From contig NZ_KV917368.1 of the NCBI RefSeq assembly GCF_002019605.1, forward strand, positions 4,571,070 through 4,635,069: a DNA stretch of 64,000 bases, given 5' to 3'. Numbering within the stretch: the first letter of the stretch is position 1; the number at the start of each line of letters is the position of its first letter. Below are positions 25,236-33,745 of the stretch, piece after piece. The notes below the pieces were generated by a model that worked only from the letters and a program-made list of their open reading frames with translations, did no database searches and was not told where the DNA came from. A program made the position numbers and the translations under genes. The DNA comes from Alkalihalobacterium alkalinitrilicum. GTDB lineage: Bacteria > Bacillota > Bacilli > Bacillales > Bacillaceae_F.

Positions 25236-25280
25236 GAAAGCAAGACGTAAATCAAGCCGATTTACGTCTTGCTTTCGTTT
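25236..25280 (+). terminator. Intrinsic terminator of argGH
   Basis: Eighteen-bp perfect stem (25236-25253 with 25259-25276), five-base loop AAGCC, then GTTT. Very stable, short U-run. Confidence 0.85.
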
Positions 25281-25312
25281 ATCTCGCACCAGCTGGCAGT
25301 AATAGCCCCACC
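25279..25312 (+). repeat. Dispersed repeat A, copy 3 (5' fragment)
   Basis: TTATCTCGCACCAGCTGGCA and the following AGTAATA-CCCC match the left end of family A; the similarity is lost after ~34 bp. It adjoins the argGH terminator, as other copies adjoin terminators. Confidence 0.7.
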
Positions 25313-25342
25313 AAGAGTGCATGAATGAGTGCTTAAAGTATT

Positions 25343-25371
25343 AAAAAAAGCATTGAAGTTAAACTCAATGC
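25343..25371 (-). terminator. Terminator of the ATP-grasp gene
   Basis: Read on the minus strand: GCATTGA, eight-base loop, TCAATGC, then seven Ts. It lies 43 bp past the stop codon of the convergent gene. Confidence 0.9.
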
Positions 25372-25413
25372 ACGAGGCTCATCTTTAAGACTTTTTTCTG
25401 CTCAAGAAAGCTA

Positions 25414-26211
25414 TTAAGATACAAACATCGTATCTAGGTTAAGCTTGCTATCTTCTTTTTGAATATAGTCATAAATTTTATTTTCAACGGATACATCTAA
25501 TTGTTGAAATCCGATATTACCGAATAAAATATTAAACTCAAATATATAAAATTGATTGTCAACCATAGCGACATCAAACCCAGCATGGTTAATTCCGAGT
25601 GTTTCGGCAACATGCTTTACTAAATCAATAGCCTCTCTAGGAATCAACTCTAACAAAATTTCCCCACCTTGGGCTAAATTATTTAAATGACTTTCTCCAT
25701 TTCCGACACGCCAATACGCAGCAATAACGTCATCACCTACATAAACGATCCTCATGTCACGATCAATCGGTAATTGTTCTTGTACGTATAAAACATGACT
25801 AACTGATGCATATTCACGCAATTCTTTGACATCATGAATTAAGTACACGCCTTTCCCCATCGAATTTCGAACTTCTTTTGCAATAAAAGGGAACGGCATT
25901 TCATTTAATACGGTTTCAATGCCAAACTCATTGTTGGGTAAAATTAATGTATAGGGGACATGTTGTGGACAAATAGCCTTTAATGCACGAGTCATTTCAA
26001 TTTTGTCATGTCCTAAATGATAAGAGTTGACGCTAGGAAAGATTTTTTTCTTTAGACCGTAAACGAGTGAATTAACTTGCCAATACTCGGGAAACAAAAC
26101 CCAATCTGATTCTTTGATTTGGTCAATATGTTGAAACATAGAATCAGATTTTAAATAGGTAGTATTCGGAATACCTATCGTACGATAAGGGTTAAATGTA
26201 ATATGTTTCAT
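25414..26211 (-). CDS. RimK-like ATP-grasp protein
   Basis: 265 residues from the ATG at 26211, ten bases after AGGGAGAG. The ATP-grasp layout is clear: a short N-terminal domain, the ATP-lid region FPFIAKEVRNSMGKGVYLI (~115-135), the adenine strand YVQEQLP, the RIVYVGDDVIAAYWR core and C-terminal metal residues in FEFNILFGNIGF. This is closest to RimK-type ligases that join an amino acid or peptide to a carboxylate. No partner peptide, cyanophycin or lysine-W gene is next to it, so the substrate is unknown. Own transcript. Confidence 0.8.
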   Translation of the reverse strand: MKHITFNPYRTIGIPNTTYLKSDSMFQHIDQIKESDWVLFPEYWQVNSLVYGLKKKIFPSVNSYHLGHDKIEMTRALKAICPQHVPYTLILPNNEFGIETVLNEMPFPFIAKEVRNSMGKGVYLIHDVKELREYASVSHVLYVQEQLPIDRDMRIVYVGDDVIAAYWRVGNGESHLNNLAQGGEILLELIPREAIDLVKHVAETLGINHAGFDVAMVDNQFYIFEFNILFGNIGFQQLDVSVENKIYDYIQKEDSKLNLDTMFVS

Positions 26212-26235
26212 GTGTTCATTTCTCTCCCTAAACAA

Positions 26236-26533
26236 TATTCTATTGTAAATTTTTTTTAACTAACTAAAACAAACATTTTAAATATTTGACTTATTGAAAA
26301 TATTCAAAAAAATAAAACCATTTTTCATAACAGAGTAGGCAAGTAATTCGATTACGGATAATAAAGGTTAAAATTTTATCCTAATTTAATTTTACTTATA
26401 GTAACAAGAATTACAACAATTATTTTTAGAAAAAAAGGCTACAAATTTTACTAAAAAAGAGGTGATGTCTAAGAGTTAAACTCCACCGTTACTTATTAAT
26501 AAAAGATTAGTTACGTACCTCGAAAAAATCCAT
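26236..26533. other. AT-rich spacer without a gene
   Basis: About 300 bp, over three quarters A+T, between the start of the ATP-grasp gene and the terminator of the stress-protein gene. I see no ORF with a ribosome binding site, no long hairpin and no repeat copy. It must contain the promoter of the leftward ATP-grasp gene. Confidence 0.6.
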
Positions 26534-26565
26534 AAAAAAAGATGTCCCTATGTGTTAAGGACATC
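26534..26565 (-). terminator. Terminator of the universal stress protein gene
   Basis: On the minus strand GGATGTCC pairs through GATGTCC/GGACATC around an 11-base loop and is followed by seven Ts. Confidence 0.88.
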
Positions 26566-26578
26566 CTCTTAAAGTTTA

Positions 26579-27016
26579 TTAATTTCTAACGATTAAAACG
26601 TCACATTTCGCGTTCCTTGTAATGAATTCAGAAACACTTCCAATTAAAATACGTTCGACCGCATTAAGACCAGTAGCACCTGTAACGATTAAATCAACTT
26701 CGTGCTTATTAGCAATATCTTTTGCAATTCTTACTTTTGGAGAACCGAAATCTAGTACTACAGATACATTCGTAACTCCAGCTTCTTCTGCTTCTTTTTT
26801 GTATTGACCTAGAAGCTCATTTGCATACGATTCTGCACGAGCAACAACGGTACGGTCATATTGTTCAACCGTAGCAAAAGTACGAGTATCAATAACATGT
26901 GCAATAAAAAGTTGGGCATTATCTTTTTTTACAATATCTAAAGCTTTTTTTAATGCTACATTTGCTTCTTCAGAACCATCTACTGCTACTAAAATATTAC
27001 GATAATTTTTTTCCAT
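26579..27016 (-). CDS. Universal stress protein (UspA family)
   Basis: 145-residue single-domain Usp that forms dimers and, in ATP-binding members, senses energy state. N-terminal strand ILVAVDGSEEA and the ATP motif Gly-x2-Gly-x9-Gly-Ser (GATGLNAVERILIGSVS) are complete, so it belongs to the ATP-binding class. Good AGGGGAG site. A perfect 12-bp palindrome lies 38 bp upstream of the start. Monocistronic. Confidence 0.92.
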   Translation of the reverse strand: MEKNYRNILVAVDGSEEANVALKKALDIVKKDNAQLFIAHVIDTRTFATVEQYDRTVVARAESYANELLGQYKKEAEEAGVTNVSVVLDFGSPKVRIAKDIANKHEVDLIVTGATGLNAVERILIGSVSEFITRNAKCDVLIVRN

Positions 27017-27053
27017 ATTATCTACTCCCCTAAATAAATTGTGAAAACAATTT

Positions 27054-27065
27054 AACCACGTGGTT
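27054..27065. promoter_or_regulatory. Palindrome upstream of the stress-protein gene
   Basis: AACCACGTGGTT is a perfect 12-bp palindrome in the leader or promoter region of the leftward usp gene. Regulator not identified. Confidence 0.4.
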
Positions 27066-27194
27066 TTTCTAGATGTGTTTTATTTACCACAATTTCATTT
27101 TATCAAAACATTTTAATAATGATATCCTCATAAATAAATGTTCATGAATTGTTAAATAATAAACTTGGTTCTAAGATCTGAAGGGGGTACTTTT

Positions 27195-27344
27195 ATGAAG
27201 GAACATAAGCTATCTGGTACAATTTATGATGAAGAAGGGGAAATGATGGTTCTCGAGCAAATTATGGATTCGTATCGGGTAGGAACGACAGAAGATCATG
27301 CATCAAATAGTCAAAATGAGACTAATGAACAATTAAGAGGGTAA
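27195..27344 (+). CDS. Small hypothetical protein, 49 aa
   Basis: ATG five bases after GGGGGTAC, then 49 codons to TAA, followed directly by an intrinsic terminator. The product (MKEHKLSGTIYDEEGEMMVL...) is acidic, hydrophilic and without membrane segments; the tail is Asn/Gln-rich. The complete ribosome site-ORF-terminator layout makes it a likely real gene. No family recognised. Confidence 0.6.
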   Translation: MKEHKLSGTIYDEEGEMMVLEQIMDSYRVGTTEDHASNSQNETNEQLRG

Positions 27345-27352
27345 CGAGTAAG

Positions 27353-27383
27353 AAAAGGCTGACGGTTAGTAGTCGGCCTTTTT
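27353..27383 (+). terminator. Terminator of the 49-aa gene
   Basis: AAAAGGCTGAC pairs with GTCGGCCTTTT (one G-U) around an eight-base loop, ending in Ts. Confidence 0.88.
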
Positions 27384-27394
27384 ACATAACTTTT

Positions 27395-27501
27395 TTTTCC
27401 AGCAATAACTGGCATTAATCCCCCTACTTCAAGATTTCGAGGAATCTAAGAAGGAGAAGTGGGTGAAGAGGAAAATCTTCACTGATGGAAGTTTCGCTTT
27501 A
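27395..27501 (+). repeat. Dispersed repeat A, copy 4 (short form)
   Basis: Contains CAATAACTGGCA at the left and CACTGATGGAAGTTTC at the right. The middle hairpin loop is fused: CCCCTACTTC pairs loosely with GAAGTGGG, and the 3' hairpin arm is lost. Diverged at the extreme left end. Confidence 0.8.
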
Positions 27502-27591
27502 ACAGGTAAGCAATCTTTTTTACTTAATGTCCCTTTCATTGTATGATCAATGTAAAAGGAGTAGTTTCAATAGGTGGAAGGTGTGACGTTT

Positions 27592-28350
27592 ATGCGACAT
27601 GCGATTGTTACGGCAGGTACAAAAGGACTTGGCCTTAAAGTTACAGAGCAATTATTAGAAGAAGGGTATTCTGTTACGGTTAGTTATCGAAGTGATTTTA
27701 TAGCCGTAGAAAAGTTGAAAGAACGATGGAAAGAAATAGTAGACCGACTTCATTTTGTGCAGGCAGACGTTACAAATAAAGAAGATTTAAACGAACTGAT
27801 CCAATCATCAATTCGTAAGTTCCAAAAGATTGATATATTTGTTCATAATGCAGGTCCTTATATTTTTGAGCGTAAAAAGTTAGTTGATTATACAGAGGCT
27901 GAGTGGTATGAAATGGTTGAAGGTAATTTAAGTTCATTCTTTCATATTGCTAAAGGCGTCATTCCGCTTATGCGAAAGCAAAAGTTTGGGAGAATTGTTG
28001 CGTATGGATTTCAAGGTGCAAATGATGCACCAGGATGGATTTATCGTTCAGCATATGCCGCTGCAAAAGTTGGGCTTGTTTCCTTAATGAAGACGCTAGC
28101 CATCGAAGAAGCAGAGAATGGTATTACCGTTAATATGGTATGTCCAGGAAATATTTTAGGTGAAATGAAGGAAGCAACGATTGTGCATGCTCGTCAGTTT
28201 TATGATGAAAAAACACCAGTCGGTCGTTCAGGAACTGGTGAAGATATTGCAAGAGCAATTAGTTTTCTTTGTCAAGAAAATTCGGATATGATTACAGGAA
28301 CCGTACTTGAAATAACAGGTGGACTTGACGTAATTAATAGTCATAGATAA
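27592..28350 (+). CDS. ytkK: Short-chain dehydrogenase/reductase, YtkK-like
   Basis: 252-residue classical SDR, NAD(P)-dependent, resembling 3-oxoacyl-ACP reductases. Cofactor motif TAGTKGLGLKV (~6-16), HNAGP, catalytic Tyr-x3-Lys in YAAAKVG and the C-terminal GTVLEITGGLD are all readable. The usual catalytic Ser before the Tyr is replaced or shifted (FQGANDAPGWIYRSAYAAAK), so activity on the standard substrate is uncertain. Start at 27592 because the GTG at 27574 is part of the GGTGGAAGGTG site. B. subtilis ytkK is also an FabG-like SDR in this region. Confidence 0.82.
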   Translation: MRHAIVTAGTKGLGLKVTEQLLEEGYSVTVSYRSDFIAVEKLKERWKEIVDRLHFVQADVTNKEDLNELIQSSIRKFQKIDIFVHNAGPYIFERKKLVDYTEAEWYEMVEGNLSSFFHIAKGVIPLMRKQKFGRIVAYGFQGANDAPGWIYRSAYAAAKVGLVSLMKTLAIEEAENGITVNMVCPGNILGEMKEATIVHARQFYDEKTPVGRSGTGEDIARAISFLCQENSDMITGTVLEITGGLDVINSHR

Positions 28351-28389
28351 AACAGTGGTGATATCCAAATCCAATTGGTGAAGTAGGTA

Positions 28390-28426
28390 ACATGTTATAT
28401 TTTAAATATAACATGTATTTTTTTTT
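28390..28426 (+). terminator. Intrinsic terminator of ytkK
   Basis: Perfect 27-base inverted repeat with arms 28390-28402 and 28404-28416, then AT and nine Ts. Confidence 0.9.
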
Positions 28427-28462
28427 CCAAAATAATGCACCTTAATACTAGAGGTGATATGG

Positions 28463-28849
28463 ATGAAAAAACGTCAAATCTTATTTGTTCTTCTAATGGG
28501 TGTGCTGTTACTTGCTAATTCACCGTTAGGCTTAGCATCAGAGCTCATGGATAAATTTGCAATCAAAATTACAGTTATTGAAAATGGGGTCATTCATCAA
28601 TGGGAGTATGATAACCCAGATCAATATGAATATGAAACAGGTAATGAGATAAAAAGAGGGAAAGAAGCTGAGAAAAAAGTACAAGAGATGATCTCTCTTA
28701 TCCAACTTCGTGAAGATGCCAAGGTTGAATTTATGGTAAAACAGTTAAAAGCGAATGGATATGAAAATATTGAACGATTAGATATAAGAATGATGAACGG
28801 TGAAGGAAAATTATTTACATGGGTGTGGGACAAGGAAAATTCTTCGTAA
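28463..28849 (+). CDS. Secreted protein of unknown function, 128 aa
   Basis: Begins with a clear Sec signal peptide (KKRQ, hydrophobic LFVLLMGVLLLA, likely cleavage after GLASE or just before it). The mature ~100 residues are charged, with WEYDNPDQYEYE and a C-terminal LFTWVWD; they contain no Cys and no membrane helix. Start at the ATG at 28463, seven bases after GAGGTGAT. It precedes ald by 78 bp. I do not recognise a family. Confidence 0.75.
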   Translation: MKKRQILFVLLMGVLLLANSPLGLASELMDKFAIKITVIENGVIHQWEYDNPDQYEYETGNEIKRGKEAEKKVQEMISLIQLREDAKVEFMVKQLKANGYENIERLDIRMMNGEGKLFTWVWDKENSS

Positions 28850-28927
28850 TGGTAATAGAGGTTTTGGGAATGACTAAAATGAAATTGTTTTTCCAAAAGT
28901 ATTCACTTTACAAATGAGGTGTAAGGT

Positions 28928-30049
28928 TTGAAAATCGGTGTCCCAACTGAAATAAAAAATAACGAAAATCGAGTAGCGATGACGCCTGCCGGAGTTATTA
29001 CGCTCTCTAATTTAGGACATGAAGTTTTTATTCAAAAAGGGGCTGGAAATGGCTCAGGCTTTACGGATGAACAATATGTAAATGCTGGTGCGATAATCGT
29101 TGAGTCAGCAAAGGAAGCTTGGTCACAGGAGATGGTAATGAAAGTTAAGGAGCCACTTGCTGAAGAATTTGATCACTTTTATGAAGGTCAAATTTTATTT
29201 ACGTACTTACATTTAGCTCCAGAGCGTCAATTAACCCAAGCGTTGATAGATCGAAAAGTAGTTGGAATTGCTTATGAAACGGTACAGCCACCCAATGGTT
29301 CACTGCCACTTCTCATTCCGATGAGTGAAGTGGCTGGACGAATGGCTTCACAAATCGGTGCGCAATTTTTAGAGAAACCAAATGGGGGGAAAGGTACATT
29401 ATTATCAGGAGTTCCAGGTGTTAACCGTGGAAAGGTTACGATAATCGGTGGAGGAATTGTTGGTACCAATGCAGCAAAAATTGCGATTGGTTTAGGAGCT
29501 AATGTGACTATTCTTGATTTAAGTCCAGACCGACTAAGACAATTGGATGATATTTTCGGAAAAGAAATTAACACGATGATGTCTAACCCAATGAATATAG
29601 CTGATTCAGTTCGTGATTCGGATTTAGTCATTGGTGCGGTTCTAATTCCAGGTGCAAAGGCTCCGCGTCTTGTGACAGAAGAAATGATTCAATCGATGCA
29701 ACCAGGTTCCGTTGTAGTTGATGTTGCAATTGATCAAGGTGGGATTTTTGAAACAACGGACCGTATCACAACGCATGATAACCCAACGTATGAAAAACAT
29801 GGTGTGCTGCATTACGCTGTCGCCAACATGCCAGGAGCAGTGCCAAGAACTTCGACGATTGCGTTAACAAACGTAACGATCCCATTTGCAGCTCAAATCG
29901 CAAACAAAGGATTCCGACAAGCTTGTCTTGATAATTCAGCGTTATTAAAAGGAATTAACACATTAGAAGGGCATGTCACCTATCAAGCCGTTGCCGAAGC
30001 TCAAGACTTAGAGTATAAGAGTGCACTGGAAATACTGCAAAATAATTAG
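28928..30049 (+). CDS. ald: Alanine dehydrogenase
   Basis: NAD-dependent interconversion of alanine and pyruvate plus ammonia; in Bacillus it is needed for alanine catabolism and normal sporulation, and to generate or use alanine as a germinant. TTG start after GAGGTGTAAGG. N-terminal [22 protein letters not shown], the substrate Lys in MKVKEP, the His in YLHLAPE, and the NAD motif [11 protein letters not shown] (~170-180) are present. 373 residues is standard. Strong terminator follows. Confidence 0.97.
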   Translation: MKIGVPTEIKNNENRVAMTPAGVITLSNLGHEVFIQKGAGNGSGFTDEQYVNAGAIIVESAKEAWSQEMVMKVKEPLAEEFDHFYEGQILFTYLHLAPERQLTQALIDRKVVGIAYETVQPPNGSLPLLIPMSEVAGRMASQIGAQFLEKPNGGKGTLLSGVPGVNRGKVTIIGGGIVGTNAAKIAIGLGANVTILDLSPDRLRQLDDIFGKEINTMMSNPMNIADSVRDSDLVIGAVLIPGAKAPRLVTEEMIQSMQPGSVVVDVAIDQGGIFETTDRITTHDNPTYEKHGVLHYAVANMPGAVPRTSTIALTNVTIPFAAQIANKGFRQACLDNSALLKGINTLEGHVTYQAVAEAQDLEYKSALEILQNN

Positions 30050-30062
30050 AAAAAAAGGAAGC

Positions 30063-30095
30063 AGCTAAGGATGATATCATCTTTAGCTTTTTTCT
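30063..30095 (+). terminator. Intrinsic terminator of ald
   Basis: Twelve-bp stem AGCTAAGGATGA/TCATCTTTAGCT with one G-U, then TTTTTCT. Confidence 0.9.
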
Positions 30096-30183
30096 TTGAT
30101 ACGGTAGAGAAATAGAGCATATATTAAAGTAATGAAAATCTTATGGTAAAATAAGCTAAAGGATTAAGGTAAAGGGGAAACGA

Positions 30184-31032
30184 ATGAAAAAAATATTGGA
30201 TTATCTGTTACTTACCATTGGCTCTTTAATCACAGCGGTTGGGTTAGAGTTAATTCTTGCTCCGAATGGTTTAGTAGACGGTGGGGTTACCGCCATTTCT
30301 ATTATGGTAAATTCGGTTTGGGGCTTTCCTATATGGGCAGTGTACATTGCTTTAAATCTACCAACGTTAATGTTTGCAGCAAACTTTATGGGAAGGCGAT
30401 TTGTTGTTCGAACGATCTATGCCAATATAGTCACTACACTTGGGCTTATGTGGTTAGCCCCAATGGCGGCTATCACCTCTTCGGAAGTTTTAATCGTTTT
30501 ATACGGTGGATTGCTCTTAGGTGTAGGAATTGGTCTTGTTGTTAAGTCTGGTGGGGCTGTTGATGGAACGGAAATGTTAGCAATTTGGATGCAACGTCGT
30601 TTTCATATTCCAATTAGTACATTTTTATTAGCCGTTAATGCACTCATATTAACAGCAGCGGCCTTTGTATTTACATTAGAAAAAGCGATGTTCTCGATTG
30701 CTGTCTTCTATATCGTGTCTAAAATGATAGATTTTGTATTAGATGGTTTAAATCAAGGGAAATCGGTAATGATTATTTCTGACCAGCCTTATGAAGTTGG
30801 AGAATGTCTTTTGAAAGAATTAGATGTTCAAATTACTTATCTACATGGACAAGGTGGGTATACTGGTGACGAACGCTTAATCATTTATTGCATTACGAAT
30901 CGCTTTATGTATCCAAAACTAAAAGATGTCGTCTTGTCCGTTGACCCGAATGCTGTATTAGAAGCCTCATTTGTAACGGAAACGCAAGGTATTAAGAAGA
31001 AGAAGGTTACTCATGATTCAAAATCATCATAA
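30184..31032 (+). CDS. YitT-family membrane protein (DUF161/DUF2179)
   Basis: 282 residues: five or six membrane helices over ~1-180 carrying the family signature NGLVDGGVTAISIM, then a soluble C-terminal DUF2179 domain (~195-270) with the ferredoxin-like YLHGQGGYTGDERLIIYCITNR. Bacillus genomes have several paralogs (YitT, YpjC, YqfU, YxkD and others) whose transport substrate is unknown. The cytosolic DUF2179 domain is thought to regulate. ATG after AAGGGG. The metal-hydrolase gene follows 71 bp later. Confidence 0.9.
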   Translation: MKKILDYLLLTIGSLITAVGLELILAPNGLVDGGVTAISIMVNSVWGFPIWAVYIALNLPTLMFAANFMGRRFVVRTIYANIVTTLGLMWLAPMAAITSSEVLIVLYGGLLLGVGIGLVVKSGGAVDGTEMLAIWMQRRFHIPISTFLLAVNALILTAAAFVFTLEKAMFSIAVFYIVSKMIDFVLDGLNQGKSVMIISDQPYEVGECLLKELDVQITYLHGQGGYTGDERLIIYCITNRFMYPKLKDVVLSVDPNAVLEASFVTETQGIKKKKVTHDSKSS

Positions 31033-31103
31033 TTTCGTAGCAGGAATTAACCTTATCATCTCGTAATGATAAAAAGAGAAACGAAAAGGAGCTGAATGTT
31101 TAA

Positions 31104-31787
31104 ATGAAACTATCATTTCATGGCCACTCTGTTGTAATGATTGAGACAAATGGAACCAACATAATCATCGACCCGTTTATTACAGGCAATGGACAAAGCG
31201 ATTTAAATGCAGATCATGTTAAGGTGGATGTTATTTTACTTACGCATGGTCATAATGATCATGTAGGTGACACGGTAGAATTAGCAAAACGAAACAATGC
31301 TCTTGTTATAGCACCGTTTGAATTGGCTACATATTTAGGTTGGCAAGGAGTTACTGTCCACCCGATGCATATTGGTGGTGCTCACACCTTTGAATTTGGA
31401 AGAGTGAAGTTAACGCAGGCGTTTCACGGGTCGGCTATGGTAAATGAAGATGAAAAGGCAATTATTTATACAGGAATGCCAAGCGGAATTTTATTTTCAG
31501 CTGAAGGCAAAACCATTTATCATGCAGGAGATACAGCGTTGTTTTCGGATATGAAACTGATCGGTGAACTTAATGATATCGATGTTGCATTCTTACCAAT
31601 TGGTGACAACTTTACGATGGGACCTGAAGATGCATCGCTTGCAGCGAAGTGGGTTCAAGCTAAACAAGTTATCCCAGTTCATTACAATACGTTCCCTGTC
31701 ATTGAGCAAGATGGAAATCAGTTTGTGCAACAACTTCCAGCTGGTGTTGGGAAAGTATTAGCCCCTGGAGAAGCAATTGAACTATAA
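31104..31787 (+). CDS. ytkL: UPF0173 metal-dependent hydrolase YtkL
   Basis: 227-residue metallo-beta-lactamase-fold protein. First metal motif [10 protein letters not shown] (~48-57), later His in [10 protein letters not shown] (~142-151) and PVHYNTFP (~189-196) complete the two-metal site. UPF0173 members are close to L-ascorbate-6-phosphate lactonase-like enzymes but lack an assigned substrate. AAAGGAG site. A strong terminator follows. Same position as ytkL of B. subtilis. Confidence 0.92.
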   Translation: MKLSFHGHSVVMIETNGTNIIIDPFITGNGQSDLNADHVKVDVILLTHGHNDHVGDTVELAKRNNALVIAPFELATYLGWQGVTVHPMHIGGAHTFEFGRVKLTQAFHGSAMVNEDEKAIIYTGMPSGILFSAEGKTIYHAGDTALFSDMKLIGELNDIDVAFLPIGDNFTMGPEDASLAAKWVQAKQVIPVHYNTFPVIEQDGNQFVQQLPAGVGKVLAPGEAIEL

Positions 31788-31798
31788 ATGATGTGAAA

Positions 31799-31838
31799 AG
31801 AAGCACAACTTAGCAAAAAAAGTTATGCTTCTTTTTTT
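31799..31838 (+). terminator. Intrinsic terminator of ytkL
   Basis: AGAAGCA and AACTT arms pair with AAGTT and TGCTTCT across one mismatch; seven Ts follow. Confidence 0.92.
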
Positions 31839-31890
31839 ATGATTTGCTCATATGATAAAATAGGACAACTTTACAAGAAAAGCGGATGTT

Positions 31891-31981
31891 GCCGTTTAGC
31901 ACCGACAAGCAAATGTTCTGGCGGTAAAAGTCCGCAATTTGACATTTACCCTGCCAGGTTATTTGACCTCGAGGTGCTGGC
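31891..31981 (+). ncRNA. Candidate structured RNA leader with two exclusive folds
   Basis: A closing stem GCC + AGCACC (31891-31903) pairs with GGTGCT + GGC (31973-31981) across a GTTT bulge. Inside, CTGGC-GGTAAA (31918-31928) pairs with TTTACC-ct-GCCAG (31945-31957). The same bases can instead form AAATGT/ACATTT (31911-31916 with 31942-31947) enclosing GCGG/CCGC. It begins 53 bp after a terminator and ends 36 bp before a start codon, where a leader RNA would be. GCGGTAAAAGTCCGC recalls one arm of the FMN riboswitch, but the other conserved parts are missing. No known class recognised. Confidence 0.5.
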
Positions 31982-32017
31982 TATAAAATTATTTGGGATA
32001 GAAAGGGAGGAAAGACG

Positions 32018-32263
32018 ATGAAACAAAGACTATTTTTGTGTGTACTACTTGCATGTGCACTTATTTACTTTGCAGTACCACGTATTCCACTAGGAGAACC
32101 AGGGTTAGGTGGGATTTTTGCACTATCTTGGCTTTTATTTGCGTTAATTGTTGTAGGAGGGAATTTAGTTGGAATCCTTTACAAGAAAGAGCCTAAAAAG
32201 CTATCTACAGGAGAAGTAGAAACAGGAAATCAAGGAAATAAAGTAAGAAGATATAGTAGGTAG
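32018..32263 (+). CDS. Small two-helix membrane protein, 81 aa
   Basis: ATG seven bases after GGGAGG. Two hydrophobic helices (~5-20 and ~31-52) separated by a short VPRIPLGEPGLGG loop, then a basic cytosolic tail ending NKVRRYSR. No family recognised. It stands alone between ytkL and ytoI and is preceded by the structured segment at 31891-31981, which may control it. Confidence 0.7.
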   Translation: MKQRLFLCVLLACALIYFAVPRIPLGEPGLGGIFALSWLLFALIVVGGNLVGILYKKEPKKLSTGEVETGNQGNKVRRYSR

Positions 32264-32357
32264 CCTTGAAGTGCCTATCCCCGAACAGTATAATAGAACT
32301 AATACAGTTTAGAGAAGTTTAATAGATACAGTTCACAAGAAAGTGTGGTGAGGGGAT

Positions 32358-33665
32358 ATGGCAACAAAACATGAACAAATATTGCAACATATAAACGATC
32401 TAGGAATCGGTGAAAAGATTTCGGTTCGCCAAATTGCAAAAGCACTTAATGTCAGTGAAGGGACAGCCTATCGAGCGATAAAAGAAGCTGAAAACCAAGG
32501 GTTTGTATCAACGATAGAACGAGTAGGTACAATCCGCATTGAAAAGAAAAAGAAGGAAAATATTGAAAAGTTGACGTTTGCTGAAGTCGTAAATATTGTT
32601 GACGGGTCTGTTCTCGGTGGAAGACAAGGACTTTATAAAACGTTAAACCGTTTTGTTATTGGAGCAATGAAGCTAGAAGCGATGATGCGCTATGTTGATC
32701 CAGGTAACCTATTAATCGTTGGAAATCGTTATCAGGTGCATAAAATTGCATTAGAAGCTGGGGCAGCGGTATTAATTACAGGTGGCTTTGATACGAGTGA
32801 TGAGGTTATTAAATTAGCTGATGAATTAGAGCTTCCGATTATCTCAACAAGCTATGATACCTTTACAGTGGCAACGATGATTAACCGTGCTATTTATGAC
32901 CAACTTATTAAAAAAGAAATCGTTCTTGTTGATGATATATTAATTCCCTTACAAGATACATATTATATGACAATAACGAATACGGTTGAAAAGTGGCATG
33001 AGTTAAATCAAAAAACAGGACATAGCAGGTATCCTGTCGTAGATGAAGGATTTAGAGTTCAAGGGATGGTTACATCTAAAGACGTACTTGGAGTCAATCG
33101 CTTAACTCCTATTGAAAAAGTGATGACGAAAAATCCGATTACAGTTAATGAACGGACTTCTGTAGCTTCTGTTGCCCATGTTATGGTTTGGGAAGGAATA
33201 GAGTTGCTTCCAGTCGTCGACCAGCAACGCAAACTGATCGGAGTTATTAGTAGACAAGATGTACTAAAGGCACTGCAAATGGTCCAACGTCAACCACATG
33301 TAGGAGAGACGATCGAAGACGTTGTTACGAGCCGCTTATCTGATCACTCCACATCGGATCAACTTTTGTTTCAATGTGAAGTCACCCCGCAAATGACGAA
33401 TCACTTAGGTACGTTATCCTATGGTGTTGTGACAACAATTGTCACAGAAGCAGGGAGTCGGGCACTGAGAAAATATAAAAAAGGTGATCTTGTCGTTGAG
33501 AATGTAACTCTATACTTTATTAAGCCTGTACAAATTGATACAACAATTAATATTCAACCCAAATTGCTTGAAATTGGAAGAAAACATGGAAAAATTGATG
33601 TTGAGCTTTATCATGATGGTGAAATCGTTGGAAAAGCGTTAATGATGGCGCAACTTCTCGACTAA
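32358..33665 (+). CDS. ytoI: YtoI: HTH, DRTGG, CBS pair and hotdog domains
   Basis: 435 residues with four readable parts: a winged HTH (~1-60, VRQIAKALNVSEGTAYRAIKEAE), a DRTGG domain (~70-180, GALVLI-like VLITGGFDTSDEVIKLADE), two CBS motifs (~190-310, VMTKNPITVNERTSV) and a C-terminal hotdog/4HBT-like domain (~330-435). CBS pairs bind adenine nucleotides, so it is probably a ligand-sensing regulator. CBS proteins of this kind are candidates for c-di-AMP or AMP control; targets are unknown. Own transcript. Confidence 0.9.
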   Translation: MATKHEQILQHINDLGIGEKISVRQIAKALNVSEGTAYRAIKEAENQGFVSTIERVGTIRIEKKKKENIEKLTFAEVVNIVDGSVLGGRQGLYKTLNRFVIGAMKLEAMMRYVDPGNLLIVGNRYQVHKIALEAGAAVLITGGFDTSDEVIKLADELELPIISTSYDTFTVATMINRAIYDQLIKKEIVLVDDILIPLQDTYYMTITNTVEKWHELNQKTGHSRYPVVDEGFRVQGMVTSKDVLGVNRLTPIEKVMTKNPITVNERTSVASVAHVMVWEGIELLPVVDQQRKLIGVISRQDVLKALQMVQRQPHVGETIEDVVTSRLSDHSTSDQLLFQCEVTPQMTNHLGTLSYGVVTTIVTEAGSRALRKYKKGDLVVENVTLYFIKPVQIDTTINIQPKLLEIGRKHGKIDVELYHDGEIVGKALMMAQLLD

Positions 33666-33708
33666 ATAAAAATATCGTTTATCACGAGTAAACATGAATA
33701 AAGTACAA

Positions 33709-33742
33709 AAGAGGCAGACCTAATTGCGTCAGCCGCTTTTCA
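33709..33742. terminator. Imperfect terminator between ytoI and ytpI
   Basis: AAGAGGCAGAC and GTCAGCCGCTT pair with two mismatches and are flanked by T-rich sequence on both sides. It can serve both convergent genes. Confidence 0.6.
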
Positions 33743-33745
33743 CGA

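Noticed and set aside
31911-31957. FMN riboswitch, because of GCGGTAAAAGTCCGC
   Set aside because: The conserved GGGGCAGGGTGAAATTCCC half and the closing helix of the FMN element are absent, and the downstream gene is not a flavin gene. Kept only as an unclassified structured RNA.
31839-32021. A 60-codon frame upstream of the 81-aa gene
   Set aside because: It runs through the terminator tail and the structured segment, has no ribosome binding site and has a Cys/Arg-rich, non-protein-like composition.
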